Positions 45,440-57,411 of a stretch of DNA of 64,000 nt are shown one piece after another. The DNA comes from Phymorhynchus buccinoides (lineage: Eukaryota > Mollusca > Gastropoda > Neogastropoda > Raphitomidae). The stretch spans positions 30,211,456 to 30,275,455 of the forward strand of contig CM065710.1 in NCBI GenBank assembly GCA_017654935.2. The letters are read 5' to 3'. The stretch's first letter is position 1; each line of letters begins with the position of its first letter. The notes beneath the pieces were generated by a model. The model saw nothing but the letters and a program-made list of their open reading frames with translations. It had not been told where the DNA came from and ran no database searches. The position numbers and the translations under genes were made by a program.

Positions 45440-45732
45440 TATACCTGTCCGGATGACGGGGGTCTCCCACGACCCCTACTTTAAAGAGCACTGCAGTGCA
45501 TTGAGTAGGGGTCGTGGGAGACCCCCGCCATCCGGACAGGGATAAACACATGGTGCCTCTTTGACAAGTAGGGGTCGTGGGAGACCCCCGCCATCCGGAC
45601 AGGGATAAACACATGGTGCCTCTTTGACAAGTAGGGGTCGTGGGAGACCCCCGCCATCCGGACAGGGATAAACACCTCGGAATTTGCTCTTTGCTGAGTA
45701 GGGGGTCGTGGAAGACCCCCGCCATCGTCTCC
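45440..45732. repeat. About 60-bp minisatellite with a palindromic start
   Basis: Units carry gtaggggtcgtgggagaccc and ccatccggacagggataaac (45506, 45570, 45631, 45697). The first is inverted against 45444-45480, giving a hairpin. Frames reading VSHDPYLSKRHH are repeat artefacts. Confidence 0.85.
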
Positions 45733-45894
45733 GTGTAGTCAAAAGCATGATCCGGTAAAGGTTAAAACAAAAATTAAGGCTTGCCTGTAAACCAACCATT
45801 GAAGGGAAGGAACTACTTCATGGCTTTTAAGTGAAGCCTATTCCTAATATGAGTAAATTCCCTTAGACAAAAGTTTGTTCTTCGTCAGTACTTT

Positions 45895-47020
45895 TGGTAA
45901 AGGTAAAGATGAGCCCCCCTCCTCCTCCATTTCTCGGTTCTTTCCATTTTTCCAGTCTTGCCTTTCTTGCTGCAGACTGAGTACTTCATCCTCTATCGTT
46001 TGCTACATTTAACACTAAGTCATCCACTTTTCCAGTCTTGCCTTTCTTACTGCAGATTGAGTACTTCATCCTCTATCGTTTGCTACATTTAACACTAATT
46101 GTCATCCACTTTTCCAGTCTCGCCTTTCTTACTGCAGATTGAGTACTTCATCCTCTGTCGTTTGCTACATTTAACACTCATCCACTTTTCCAGTCTTGCC
46201 TTTCTTACTGCAGATTGAGTACTTCATCCTCTATCGTTTGCTATATTTAACACTAATTGTCATCCACTTTTCCAGTCTCGCCTTTCTTACTGCAGATTGA
46301 GTACTTCATCCTCTATCGTTTGCTACATTTAACACTAATTGTCATCCACTTTTCCAGTCTCGCCTTTCTTACTGCAGATTGAGTACTTCATCCTCTATCG
46401 TTTGCTATATTTAACACTAATTGTCATCCATCGCCTTTCTTACTGCAGATTGAGTACTTCATCCCTATCGTTTGTCTTAACAGATTTCATCCACTTCAGT
46501 CCTCTTACTAATTTAACACTAATTGTCATCCACTTTTCCAGTCGCCTTTCTTCTGCATTTACTTCATCCTCTAATTGTCATCCACTTTTCCAGTCTTGCC
46601 TTTCTTACTGCAGATTGAGTACTTCATCCTCTATCGTTTGCTACATTTAACACTAATTGTCATCCACTTTTCCAGTCTTGCCTTTCTTACTGCAGATTGA
46701 GTACTTCATCCTCTATCGTTTGCTACATTTAACACTAATTGTCATCCATTTACATAATTAAACACATGCATTCAATAATAGTAGAAGATAAAGGCAAGAC
46801 GGGAAAAAACCCGCTATGAACCAGGGCTGTGACGAATGCTCCGCGGCTGTTGTGTGTACTGCACTACATAGGGAGGAGGGCCTATTAGATAATGGTCTTT
46901 ATTATTATGACTGCGATTAATTATTCAACAGACAATTAGCTAAAAAAACAGTTCATAAGATACAGCTTAATGTTTGGTAAGAAAGGCAGGTGTGAAAATG
47001 TGGGGGGGAGCTGAGAAATG
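45895..47020. mobile_element. Foldback element of the telomere-core family, copy C, expanded by a minisatellite
   Basis: Left end ggtaaaggtaaagatgagcc, right end gaaaggcaggtgtgaaaatg...gagaaatg. The core with actgca-ctacatag matches copies A and B, but the CCCTAA repeats are missing and a long minisatellite sits in the left arm. Confidence 0.6.
45950..46750. repeat. About 82-bp minisatellite, nine or so copies
   Basis: Unit built of tttccagtcttgcctttctt, actgcagattgagtacttca and a tcgtttgctacatttaacac phrase. Some units are truncated (46430-46580). Confidence 0.85.
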
Positions 47021-47700
47021 AAACAAAAAGTTATCGGTGGAAAACTCAAATGAATCAGAATGCGTGGGAATTCGTGTGCTGTGACCAAAATAATTATATC
47101 CCCCCCCCCCCACACACACACACACACACACCTGCGTGCGCATCTCGACCCTTCCGACAGAAGTGTCGCCATCTTAGTCAGATTTGTGTGTAAACAGCAT
47201 CGATCTGGCATTTTTCAAACAAAGTTACTGACTAAGATGGCGGTCTCCCATAATATGGCACGCTCCTTGTGGCCGGATATGACGACACGTGGGTACCAGC
47301 CATAGCCGCACTCCCCAAATTTAATGCCAAATTAATTACATTTCCTTACTGTATTACTAGACAGATCTGAGCAAAACAAAAAGCTCAGCATTTGTCAACA
47401 TTTCGATTTATTAATCTTTGTCAAGACTTCCAGAATCAGTCACACTCCCATTACTAATGTTATGCAAACCAAATCACACCAACAACTGAACAAACAGCAG
47501 ACAAACAAACAACCTTTGCAGGTGACACTTTAATTAAGCGTTGCTTTTGTGTTTCCTGTACTGTGTTGTATGTTCTTGTCAGTGTATGTCAATGATCAAT
47601 AAAAATTAGTTTAAATCAAACAAACAACCGAATTAACTCTTTTTTTTCTCTTATCAAATTATTCTTAAAAGTAATATTGTTAATTTGTTCATAAAGCACG
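47021..47700. other. Unannotated stretch with C/CA run at 47101-47130
   Basis: No exon or known repeat is supported. Tail tgatcaataaaaattagttt at 47592. Confidence 0.4.
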
Positions 47701-47744
47701 TGGTGAAGAGATGGAGAGGAAAGGGAAGAGAGAAGGAGAGAGAT

Positions 47745-47747
47745 TGT

Positions 47748-47788
<41 letters not shown>

Positions 47789-47890
47789 CTTAAAGAATTT
47801 AAAAAAAGGGAGACAGAAGGGGAGGGGGGAGAGAGAGAGGGGGGGGGAGAGAGAGAGAGAGAGGGGGGGGGGGAGGGAGATAAAGGGAGG
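47745..47890. repeat. Poly-G (about 40) and GA/GGGA low-complexity tract
   Basis: G run 47748-47788, followed by interrupted GA/G repeats. Confidence 0.9.
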
Positions 47891-48017
47891 GAAGTAGACT
47901 GATAAATAGTTGTATGGATAGACAGACAGACAGACGGAAGAAAAAAGGATAGATAAATGGGTAGATAGGTGGATGGATTGGAAGAAAGAGGGAGAGGGGG
48001 CGGGGAGGGAGAAAGAC

Positions 48018-48180
48018 ACCCACCCCATCCAAAATGGCTTATCTCTCCGGCATCTCCGCCGAGGAGGAATCGCCGTTTTGACGGTTTGATTTCTAGGAAA
48101 GTGAGTGTTCCGATTCTTGAAAACTGTCTTTCTGGTGATCTCGACGTGTTTCTTGCAAAATCTCATCCGTCAGGGTGTAA
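48018..48180. mobile_element. Right half of the ccctgacggatgag MITE
   Basis: Matches 44545-44720 closely. Confidence 0.6.
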
Positions 48181-48439
48181 ACTTTTTTTTATTGAACCTT
48201 TTTCCACATTATTTAACAAGGAAAAAAAAAAGCAAATAAGAAGTAAAAATCAAATAAATACGCAAAGAAGACCAACAATCAGACCTAGACGACAAACACA
48301 TTTACACACAACTATGCCATGGAAGTTATTAAAAAATGTTAGCACAAAATCTTGAGATAACAGTGTATCTAATCATTATGTGGAGTAAATAAAACAAAGA
48401 GCTCAACATTGCAAATTGTGAGTTCAAGCTCTAGACAAC

Positions 48440-48900
48440 AGGTATGTGTGTGTGTGTGTGTGTGTGTGTTGTGTGTGTGAGCATGAATGTGTGCATACAT
48501 GTGTGTGCTTTGGTTTTGTGGGTTGTGTGTGCACGCATGTGTGTGTTTGTGTGCGTGTCTGTGTGTCTGTCTGCGTGCGTACGTTTTGTGTGAGGGTGTT
48601 TGTGTATGTGTGTTGGTGTATGTGGTCAGTCCATGCGGCTCGGTTGCTGTGGCTTACCGAATGGGGTATGAACGAGTTGGCGTCGATAAATGTGTGTGTG
48701 TGTGCGTGCGCGTGCGTGTGTGTGTGTGTGTGTGTTAGAGAGAGAGAGAGTTGCTTTGTATATACGCTGTTGCTGGTAGGTGTCACTCTTGAATGCTGTT
48801 TTTGTTGTCTGTTGATGAATCATTGATTGTAAAGCGCTTTGGGCTCATCTGAGGTAAAGCGCTATATAAATGTACTATTATCATTATTATTGATCATATT
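48440..48900. repeat. Degenerate (GT)n region and agcgctatataaatg tail
   Basis: Interrupted GT repeats 48442-48735. 48826-48890 is the dispersed tail with gtaaagcgctttgggctcat. Confidence 0.8.
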
Positions 48901-49019
48901 CAAAATGGTTTCAAATTACATGATCATATATCCAACAATATCAGTAGTAACAAACATAAACATTACACCCACACCCTGTTATAACTCCATCTTATTCGTC
49001 TCTAAAAGGCATAATTGCT

Positions 49020-49194
49020 CGCATGGGCGGGTAAGAAGCCCACCCCAATTATCTCATGAAATGAAGCAAATTTCAGTCTCATTTTGCCCATGAGACGAGC
49101 GTTAATGTCTAGCATTCGTCTCATGGGCAAAATTTGACTGAATTTTTTTTTATTTCATGAGATAATTGGGGTGGGCTTCTTACCCGCCCATGCG
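49020..49194. mobile_element. Near-perfect palindromic MITE
   Basis: Arms of about 45 bp ending gcatgggcgggtaagaagcc, with a second inverted pair (tgcccatgagacgag) nearer the centre. 175 bp in all. Confidence 0.8.
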
Positions 49195-49393
49195 CTTTTT
49201 ACCCCGTCTTCCCCTACTTGTTGTTTCCCATTATTCCAGGAGCCCGATTTCATAGTCAACATAGACATGATATCAGTTAACTAAGCTTACATGCATAAAA
49301 TGAAAGTACGCATATAGTTAGTGTATAAACTGGTTGCAACCCTGAAAGAATTAGATGACTGTTTGTATGCTAAATGTGGGTAGAGTATGATTA

Positions 49394-49517
49394 AAGAGTG
49401 GTGTAGTGGCACAGTGGTAGCGCGTTCGCTTCGTGTCAAGTAAACCCGAGTTCGAACCTGGGTACAGGGGATTTGTTCTTCTTATTCTGCACTAGGCCTT
49501 AACGGTCTGAACGTGGA

Positions 49518-49548
<31 letters not shown>

Positions 49549-49666
49549 CGTGTGCCCATGCACTTAGCACACGCTAAACCCAGTGGCAACGAAAAAGTTG
49601 TCATTTGGTAAAAAATTTACCCCCCCCCCCCCCCCTCATCAGTGACAAAAAAATCGCATGCCCCCC

Positions 49667-49697
<31 letters not shown>

Positions 49698-49790
49698 GGT
49701 GGCGCGCCTCTGGCTGCCACGCGCTCTCCAGGTGGGAGCAACCCGAATTTCACAGAGACGCCTCTGTGACTATAAAGTACCTAATACTAA
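49394..49790 (+). mobile_element. tRNA-headed SINE, copy 2
   Basis: Head with box A tggcacagtggtagcg and box B gagttcgaacctg. Body with gtctgaacgtggagtctttc. A C-run and A-run are internal. Tail ctctccaggtgggagcaacc, then TAATAC repeats. Confidence 0.8.
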
Positions 49791-49883
49791 TACTAAATAG
49801 AAATATGTTGTGTGTTTTTTGCCAGAGAAGAGTATTTTCGCGTGTTTTTTCATTTACATTTAAGACTCTAAGATTAAGAATTG

Positions 49884-49998
<115 letters not shown>

Positions 49999-50103
49999 AG
50001 GTTCATAAGCATATTATGTATTTAAAGTAAATACCCTGTAGACAAATAGATCACTGTTGTCTCGACAATAGTAATACCATAAACGTGATAGGGAATGAAC
50101 AGA

Positions 50104-50142
50104 CCCCCCCCCCCCCCCCCCCCCTCCTCCCATTTCCCCCTC

Positions 50143-50183
<41 letters not shown>

Positions 50184-50259
50184 GCACACACAGATAAACA
50201 CACATATACACACACATATACATAGTTTTCTTAATTTATACATACATACATACATACAT

Positions 50260-50310
<51 letters not shown>
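50104..50310. repeat. Poly-C, GA, CATA and CA tracts
   Basis: C run 50104-50124, GA 50149-50181, (CATA)n 50238-50276, CA to 50306. Confidence 0.9.
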
Positions 50311-51340
50311 TACACACAGGTGCGTGCGCACGCATGCATATCAAAACATAAAGAAAACCCGAAATATGGAGATAAATTTGAAAGAACCACGTAGGCACTT
50401 TATTTACATAGACATCAACACAATCAATGGAACAGAATGCATAAAACAATTACACAATAACACCCCCCCCCCCCCCCCACACACACACACACACACACCT
50501 GCCCAACTTTATTAGGAAAAGGTGCAGTCTAGCTATCAAGATAGTATGCCTGGCAATCCGTTGCATATAGCCAACATGAGTTATTTGGCTACCAATTTGA
50601 TTTTAGATGCGGTTAAATATCCTTTGATATAAGCACAACGTTTCTTGATCCCAGAAACCCTATTTTGGGACACAAATGGTCTAATTTTATATGTTGTGCT
50701 TCAAAGTTTAAGGCCTGCTAGGTGACTAGGCAGCCATCTTGAAATAATGAGTTGGAAAGTTTAAAAAAAATGTAATATACACATATGGATGAGCGGGGAT
50801 GCGTCATGCTGCCATTATGCACCTAACTAAGAAATAGTTAGGCCCAGCAAGTCCGACTTCGGCTGGAGGAAATCTTCTTGAAAGTGTTTCTTGGGGGGAA
50901 AAAAGGCAGGAGAATGGACCAGTAAAGGCAGAAAGATAGTAGATGACAGTAAGCAAAGGGAAAAGGCAGAGTCAAAGAGAGTGGCAGATCAGAGGATTAG
51001 AGGGTGTGTTTTCCAAAAACATTATGTTCTTAATTTTGGGAGGTAAGGACAGGTAAGGAGCTTGAACATTCACTGTGGACATTCTTTGCAGGCCGACATG
51101 CAGACTGAAGAGTCTTTCACAAGACGAAACAGCTGTCTTTGCATAGGCATTGTCTATCTCCCCCATTGGGAGAAAAAGTAAATCAGCACATTATTTTCTT
51201 TTCTTCTTTTCAGAACACAGAACAAATCGTAAGTTAAAGCTAAAGTAATTGAGTTTGTTTCTTAGGTTCACAAACACACACATATATAAGAGGAAAGTTT
51301 AATGGTGTGTTTGTTTGTTTTCTTCTTCAATTCTTGATCG
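50311..51340. other. Intergenic, with C/CA run at 50462-50498 and a dispersed repeat at 50790-51000
   Basis: 50790-51000 is a copy of the common repeat with gggaaaaggcagagtcaaag. No gene is supported. Confidence 0.5.

Positions 51341-51341
<1 letters not shown>

Positions 51342-51391
<50 letters not shown>
51342..51391. repeat. (TA)n microsatellite inside a local duplication
   Basis: About 24 TA units. The flanks 51235-51340 and 51400-51545 are related (gagtttctttcttaggttca, aagaggaaagtttaatggtg). Confidence 0.85.
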
Positions 51392-51545
51392 CAAATCGTA
51401 AAGTTAAAATTAAATTTATTGAGTTTCTTTCTTAGGTTCACAAACTTATACATTGGACACAAACAAAGTTTTATTAAAGCAAACTATATATATAAGAGGA
51501 AAGTTTAATGGTGTGGTTGTTTTTTCTTCTTCAATTCTTGTACGT

Positions 51546-52630
51546 TTATATATATATGCATGTCAAAGAGGAATCCCCAATATTAGACAATCTTTTCTCT
51601 ACCCAAGGTAAGTTTACTGGAAGGTTTTGGCTGAAAAAATGGCCGGCGTTGAAAGGGTTTGGTTTAAAATTAATAAGTTTTTATTCACCAACAACACATA
51701 TATTTCAGCTATGGTTCATCACACGTAAAAACTAACTTTCAAACAACACATATAACAATTTATCCAAAGATGAATAAATATGGCATCAACAAGCTTGCAG
51801 CTTATAAAGTGCCCATGTCGAAAGGGTTTAAAAGCTTGTACAAATGGTCTGTAACAACAGTAAAAAAATGATCATCACTCACAACATTCCAATCATTCCC
51901 TAGCTCACCATATTACAATATTTATTCTTTCAAAATGTTTTTTATTCAGGTATTGGTTGACCTATTTCCGTATTGTAATTGTTTTCTGATTTCTAATTCT
52001 GGAATTTGTTTTTTTAGAATCAAGTTAATGTTTCACGAGGGTGGTGAAGTGTCTGGGTTTCTTCAGGACTTAGCGTGAGTGTGGAATGCTTGTCGTACTA
52101 CAACAGTGTGCGTTTGTGAATGCAGTTTTCAACTACATATGGAACTCATTTGAAAGAATACATCTATAAAAAAAAAAAGGACCCCCCCCCACAAAAAAAC
52201 CCCATGCACTTCCTTGCGCGTGTACACTATTATGCATTTATATACATTTGCCAATAAGATATTCAGTTATACTTGAACGTGCAAGCACATATAGGCCTAA
52301 GAAACAAAGCACATACCCATATGCATGCGCACACAGACACATACACTGCCACTGACAGACAGACGGACAGAGAAACAAACAGACAGACAGACATACACAA
52401 TAATAATATGATTATTAATTAGGTTGGACACTGGTTGCGTTTCTTCCACAACCGTGGTGGTGGAGGAGGTTGTGGTGGTGTTCTCTGGTCAGTGAAAGAT
52501 GGACACAGCTCATGGTCACTCTCCTAACTGCTGGGGGATAGGGGGGTCAGTCACCTAGGTCACCTTGACCAGAAGGAATGGAGGTCATTTCTGCTGGAAA
52601 AAACACCATACCACAAACCGGGGTGAGCTT
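51546..52630. other. Intergenic, AT-rich, no gene seen
   Basis: 51590-51660 resembles the right part of the piggyBac-like MITE (ggccggcgttgaaagggtt). CAGA repeats near 52350-52395. Confidence 0.4.
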
Positions 52631-52633
52631 TAT

Positions 52634-52858
52634 TAACCAGTAACAGACCCGTTCACCCCCTACACAAGTCTCGAGTAGTCTGGATGGCTGAAATGAGTAG
52701 TTTGGGTGCAAAATGTGTAGCTTTATTCATTAAACCATCAAACAATGTTCACTGAAAAAGAGTAATTAGAGCATTTTGTTTCAATTTTGAAGAGTAGTAG
52801 AGGTCCAAATTGAGTAGAATACTACTCGAAAAGAGTAGAGTAAACAGGTCTGCAGTAA
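52634..52858. mobile_element. MITE with acagaccngtt ends
   Basis: Inverted ends near 52634 (taacagacccgttcac) and 52850 (gtaaacaggtctgcagtaac). The right part matches 23920-23990 inverted. Confidence 0.5.
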
Positions 52859-52859
52859 C

Positions 52860-53195
52860 CAATGACTTCTACGCACCGTAGTACACCCACACACCAAATT
52901 TGAAGCAATTTCGTTCTGTGGCTGTGCACGAGATATAGCAGGGTGAAGAAAAACGGAGACATGTCTGCCGCGCCGCTCGGCGGCATCTTCCTACCACCGG
53001 GGGCAGAATGTATGCACCAATGTCTTCTACTCTTAGTATTACACCCCCCCCCCCCCAAAAAAAAAAAAAAAAAAATTTGAAGCGATTCTGTCAAGCGGTT
53101 CGCGAGATATCCTCGAGAGAGAGACAGACAAAAATATAAAAAAATAAACAGCAACAAACCTATACTCCTTTGCTGAGCGTAGTCAGGCAAAGGAC
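52860..53195. repeat. Dispersed repeat with tttgaagcaatttcg and ctcctttgc
   Basis: Same family as 22375-22985 and 62640-63130. Confidence 0.6.
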
Positions 53196-53366
53196 AACAA
53201 GTGTGACGTCAATGGGTGTTTACTAGGAAAAGGAATATAAATATAACTCTAACGTCACATTTGAACACTGTCTTCTTCTTCCTCTTCTGCGTTCCTGAGC
53301 CATAATGGGAATAATAGCAGAGAGGGGGTGGGGGTGGGGGTGGGGGTGGGGGGGCAGTTACTATTC

Positions 53367-53521
53367 TGGGCCTGTATTCACGTTGAGATAGCATGAGACT
53401 TAGCATCATGCTAACTTAGAAGCTCTTCCAAAAGTCCTATTAAATCCTATAGGACATTGGAAGAGCTTCTAAGTTAGCATCATGCTAAGTCTCATGCTAT
53501 CTCAACGTGAATACAGGCCCA
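53367..53521. mobile_element. Near-perfect 155-bp palindromic MITE
   Basis: Arms of about 70 bp, identical inverted, starting tgggcctgtattcacgttga. The loop is only a few bases. Confidence 0.85.
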
Positions 53522-53711
53522 GGATGGCTAGGCTAATATTCGCTTACAGTACAAAGGATTTGGGAAATCTAGGTATTCATTTAGCACATACCAGGCAACG
53601 GGACTCTTTCCACTCTTAATTAATCAACTTTTCATTGCCATAGGTTGGTTTGGGGGTGTGGGGTGTGTGTGTGTGTGTGTGGTGGTGGTGGTGGTGGTGG
53701 GGGGGGGGTTA

Positions 53712-53862
53712 ATGTGCGCATGGGTCAGACTTGCTTTAAGGTCCCATCCGAAGGACTCGTGAAACTGGATAGAATGGGCGAGGCAGGGATTCGAACCCGT
53801 GACACTCACGCATTGGAATTGGCAGGCGAACGCCCTTATGACTATATTCCGCCACCTTTGTT
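53712..53862 (-). mobile_element. tRNA-headed SINE fragment (second family)
   Basis: Box B (gggttcgaatccct) and box A region on the minus strand. Matches 54418-54620 in inverted orientation. Confidence 0.6.
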
Positions 53863-54417
53863 TCTTTCTCAAACTTGCAAAAAGAAGATGACAGTTGTGT
53901 TCAAAGTTGGGACAGTGGGTGGATGCCTCGTGCCTACCTTCTGGAAGTCCTGTGCTAGTAACTTCCTCTAATCTGCCACTCTCTTTGACTCTACCTTTTC
54001 CCTTTGCTTACTGTCTATTAACGTATGTGTTCGTTTTCAGTTTTCACTGGTCTCCCCGCTGCGCACAGCCGAAACACATTCCAATTTCGGAGGAGCTCAA
54101 ATGAGAAAAATTATTTGGAAGACTGTTTTGAAAAAAGTGCAGAAGAATGGGTCAATAAGTCAGAAAGATGATAGAAAGCGAAGGGAAAAGGCAGAGTCAA
54201 AGAGAGTGGCAGATTAGAGGAAGATACAAGCACACAACTTCCAGAAGGTGGGGGAACCATTTTTAAGACCCCCCCCCCCCCCTGGTATCCCCACGGGGAG
54301 AGATCGTGGAGGGGGGCGGGGTCGTCCAGCTCCCTGTATGGAGGCACGAGGCATCCACCCACTGCCCCAACCTTGAACACAACTTCATCTTCTTTTGCAA
54401 TTTTGAGAAAGAAAAAA

Positions 54418-54625
54418 AGGTGGCGGAATAGTCAGTCGTGCGGGCGTTCACGTTCGCCTGCCAATTCCAATGCGTGGGAGTCTTTGGGTTCGAATCCTGG
54501 CCTCGCCCTTTCTTTCCAGTGTTACGAGAAAATCGAACTGAACTAATGACGTACGAGAAGAAGAAGAACTGAACTAATCGCTGAGTCCTTCGGATGAGGG
54601 ACTTAAAGCAAGTCTGCCCCATGCG
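54418..54625 (+). mobile_element. tRNA-headed SINE (second family)
   Basis: Starts ggtggcggaatagtcag (box A-like), box B gggttcgaatcct at about 54487, and a body with gagtccttcggatgaggga. Confidence 0.6.
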
Positions 54626-54951
54626 CACCCTGTGACTCTAACCCTAACTTTTACCCTATTTCATGGGCACGTATAATCAATTCAATTCAAAATTCAAATT
54701 GTCTTCAATGAAGAAAATATTTTTTCCAGCGTGCACTTAAATCTAAAACTGACGAGACATTATATAATAAACTAAGACATAAAGTACATGCATAAAAGCA
54801 CATGTTATTCACATAGAATAAATTAAGTTTGTCACACACACTCCCACCTACACCCCCCCCCCCCCCCCCAAATAAGTAAACATTAATGATAACATCACAG
54901 CAAACAATCAAACATAATAAAGTAATACTATTCAGTACACACACAAGCACG

Positions 54952-54985
<34 letters not shown>

Positions 54986-55024
54986 TGCGCGCGCACGCAC
55001 ACACACACAGGATACAGAAATAAT
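54626..55024. other. Intergenic with C-run and CA/CG tracts
   Basis: C run 54855-54870 and alternating CA/CG 54938-55012. No gene. Confidence 0.5.
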
Positions 55025-55026
55025 AG

Positions 55027-55432
55027 GGACGGGGACACATAGAGATGGGGACACATAGAGACGGGGACACATAGAGATGGGGACACATAGAGACGGGGAC
55101 ATATAGAGATGGGGACACATAGAGACGGGGACACATAGAGATGGAGACACATAGAGATGGGGACACATAGAGATGGGGACACATAGAGACGGGGACATAT
55201 AGACATGGGGACACATAGAGATGGAGACACATAGAGATGGGGACACATAGAGATGGGGACACATAGAGATGGGGACACATAGAGATGGGGACACACAGAG
55301 ATGGGGACACATAGACACGGGGACATAATTATAGAGACGGGGACATTTTGATGTGGGGACACACAGAGATGGGGACACATTGAGACAGGGGACACACAGA
55401 GACGAAATTGGGGACACATAGAGACGGGGGCA
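55027..55432. repeat. 16-bp minisatellite, about 25 units
   Basis: Unit ggggacacatagagay, degrading at the right end. As 16 is not a multiple of three and the unit lacks stops on the minus strand, all three minus frames stay open as a 16-residue peptide cycle. Confidence 0.92.
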
Positions 55433-55548
55433 AAAGGCTGCATACTCGTACCGTGATACATAAGTCACGGGAACATTTGGAATCCAGGAAAATTCGGAAT
55501 TTAATTTTCCTAAGCATACAAAGAAGTCACTGCATATATCAACTGAGA

Positions 55549-55566
55549 GAGAGAGAGAGAGAGAGG

Positions 55567-55611
<45 letters not shown>
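55549..55611. repeat. (GA)n microsatellite
   Basis: GA tract interrupted by ggggagaag. Confidence 0.95.
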
Positions 55612-55612
<1 letters not shown>

Positions 55613-55791
55613 TACACTTTACTGCCCTGAGTTGTGTTGACCTCTCTTATTCAACTCAGTGAAACTCGCCGGCACGCGGCAAATGACCTATTCAGGCTTC
55701 AGGCATACATACCCACATGCACCCCTGCCTCTATCACTTCTTTTTTGCAAATTCCCTGGTTTTGTAAATTTACTGTAACATATATTTATAT

Positions 55792-55913
55792 AGTGTAGAG
55801 TGGCACAGTGGTAACGCGTTCGCTTCGTGTTAACGATATACCCGAGTTCGAACCTTGGGTACAGGGGATTTTTCCTCTCACTTTGCACCAGGCCTTTACG
55901 GTCTGAACGTGGA

Positions 55914-55944
<31 letters not shown>

Positions 55945-56140
55945 CGTGTGCCCATGCACTTAGCACACGTTAAACCCAGTGGCAACGAAAAAGTTGTCAT
56001 TAATTTGGTCAAAATTTACCCCCTCCTCTCTTTCCTTCCTCATCAGTCACACAAAAATCGCATGCCCCAAAAAAAAAATTGGGTGGCGCGCCTCTGGCTG
56101 CGACACGCTCTCCATGTGGGAGCAACCCGAATTTCACAGT
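55792..56140 (+). mobile_element. tRNA-headed SINE, copy 3
   Basis: Same head, body and tail as 49394-49790: tggcacagtggtaacg, gagttcgaaccttg, and end gggagcaacccgaatttcac. It lies just beyond the 3' end of the MLRQ-like gene. Confidence 0.8.
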
Positions 56141-56215
56141 ACTTTTAATATATATTTACCTACCCTGCATTATGGCTGCACTCCCACCACAACGCCCCCA
56201 CGCGGCGTGCAGGGT

Positions 56216-56299
56216 CTAGGGGCGGTAACTGCCGATCTCCTGTCGCAGCTTCTCCACCTCGGGAATGGTTCGGTACACGTCTTTATTCACCACTCTGAA
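56216..56299 (-). CDS. NDUFA4: NDUFA4-like (MLRQ/B12D family) protein, coding exon 4
   Basis: Acceptor CTTGCAG (56306-56300) precedes 27 codons and TAG (56218-56216). It encodes FRVVNKDVYRTIPEVEKLRQ then EIGSYRP. It is in phase 0 with exon 3. The segment is a soluble tail after the membrane helix, with a charged short helix. It is longer than the tail of human NDUFA4. Confidence 0.8.
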   Translation of the reverse strand, partial: FRVVNKDVYRTIPEVEKLRQEIGSYRP

Positions 56300-56548
56300 C
56301 TGCAAGTAAGCATCATCGTGAATGCGCATGTGCATGAATGCATGCATCATGTGTGCATAACATACGGTCACACACGTGCGCGCACACACACGCACAAGCG
56401 CGGCGCGCGTGCACACGCACGCACACTGAGACACGCGCACGCGTGAAACACACACACACATGCGCGCGCGCGTGCGCAGGCACACAGAGACGTGCAATGC
56501 ATACACATACACATACATATAATAATAATAATAATAACAATCATAATA

Positions 56549-56723
56549 CAGTGGAACCTCCCTTATAAGACCTTAAAAAATCATCCAAAAAGAGGTCTTT
56601 AAAAGGAGAAGTCTTGTAAGGGAGGTAATTTTAATACTTACAAAGAAGGGCAATGTCTCAGAGAAGTAGGTCTTATATGGGAGGAGTCTTATAATGGGAG
56701 GTCTTATAAGGGAGGTTCCACTG
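56549..56723. mobile_element. Pogo/Tc1-like MITE
   Basis: Starts CAGTGGAACCTCCCTTATAA and ends with its complement, flanked by TA on both sides. 175 bp. Confidence 0.75.
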
Positions 56724-56859
56724 TAACAGTACATTTTTATAGCGCGTTACCTCCAATGAGCACCAAGCGCTTTGCAATCAAATGGTCATCAACCAGTAGA
56801 CAACAAAAATAGTATTTAGAAATGACAGAAACCAGCAACAATGCATGTATAAATAAACA

Positions 56860-56967
56860 CACACACACACACTTACACCTACACACACACACATACACAC
56901 ACCACCCACCCCTACACACACACCTACACATCCCCCCCCCCCCACACACACACACATGCATGCACCC

Positions 56968-56998
<31 letters not shown>

Positions 56999-57374
56999 AT
57001 GCACCCGTCTACACACACTCACATACATGCACCCCCCCTACACACACACCTACACAACCCCCTCCCCCCCACACACACATGCACCCCCCCCCCCCCCCCC
57101 CCCCCCCCACACATGCACCCGCCTACACACACACACACACACATGCACCCGTCTACACACACTCACATACACGCACCCCCCCCCCCCCTACACACACACC
57201 TACACAACCCCCCACACACACACAAACACACACACCTGCCTACACACACACACACACTTGCACCCGTCTACACACACTCACATACACGCACCCCCCCCCC
57301 CCTACACACACACCTACATCCCCCCCCCCCACACACACACACATACACACACACACCCACACACACATACCCCC

Positions 57375-57405
<31 letters not shown>

Positions 57406-57410
57406 ACACA
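56860..57410. repeat. CA and poly-C low-complexity region
   Basis: Alternating (CA)n, TACACA and C10-C20 runs, directly touching the donor of NDUFA4-like exon 3. Confidence 0.95.
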
Positions 57411-57411
57411 C

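Larger units (their letters stand above)
56300..57411 (-). other. Intron 3 of the NDUFA4-like gene
   Basis: Holds CA/CG tracts (56355-56510), a TA-flanked MITE (56549-56723), a dispersed tail (56728-56800) and a long CA/poly-C region (56860-57410). Confidence 0.75.

Noticed and set aside
45476..45799. Tandem repeat arrays that might suggest CRISPR
   Set aside because: The units are contiguous, without unique spacers of constant length, and the DNA is eukaryotic.
49394..49470. Functional tRNA gene
   Set aside because: The A and B boxes are present, but a clean cloverleaf is lacking and the sequence continues into a repeated SINE body.
54705..55468. Cys/Pro/Leu-rich proteins of 177-201 residues on the minus strand
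   Set aside because: All come from the 16-bp satellite, with the same peptide cycle in every frame.
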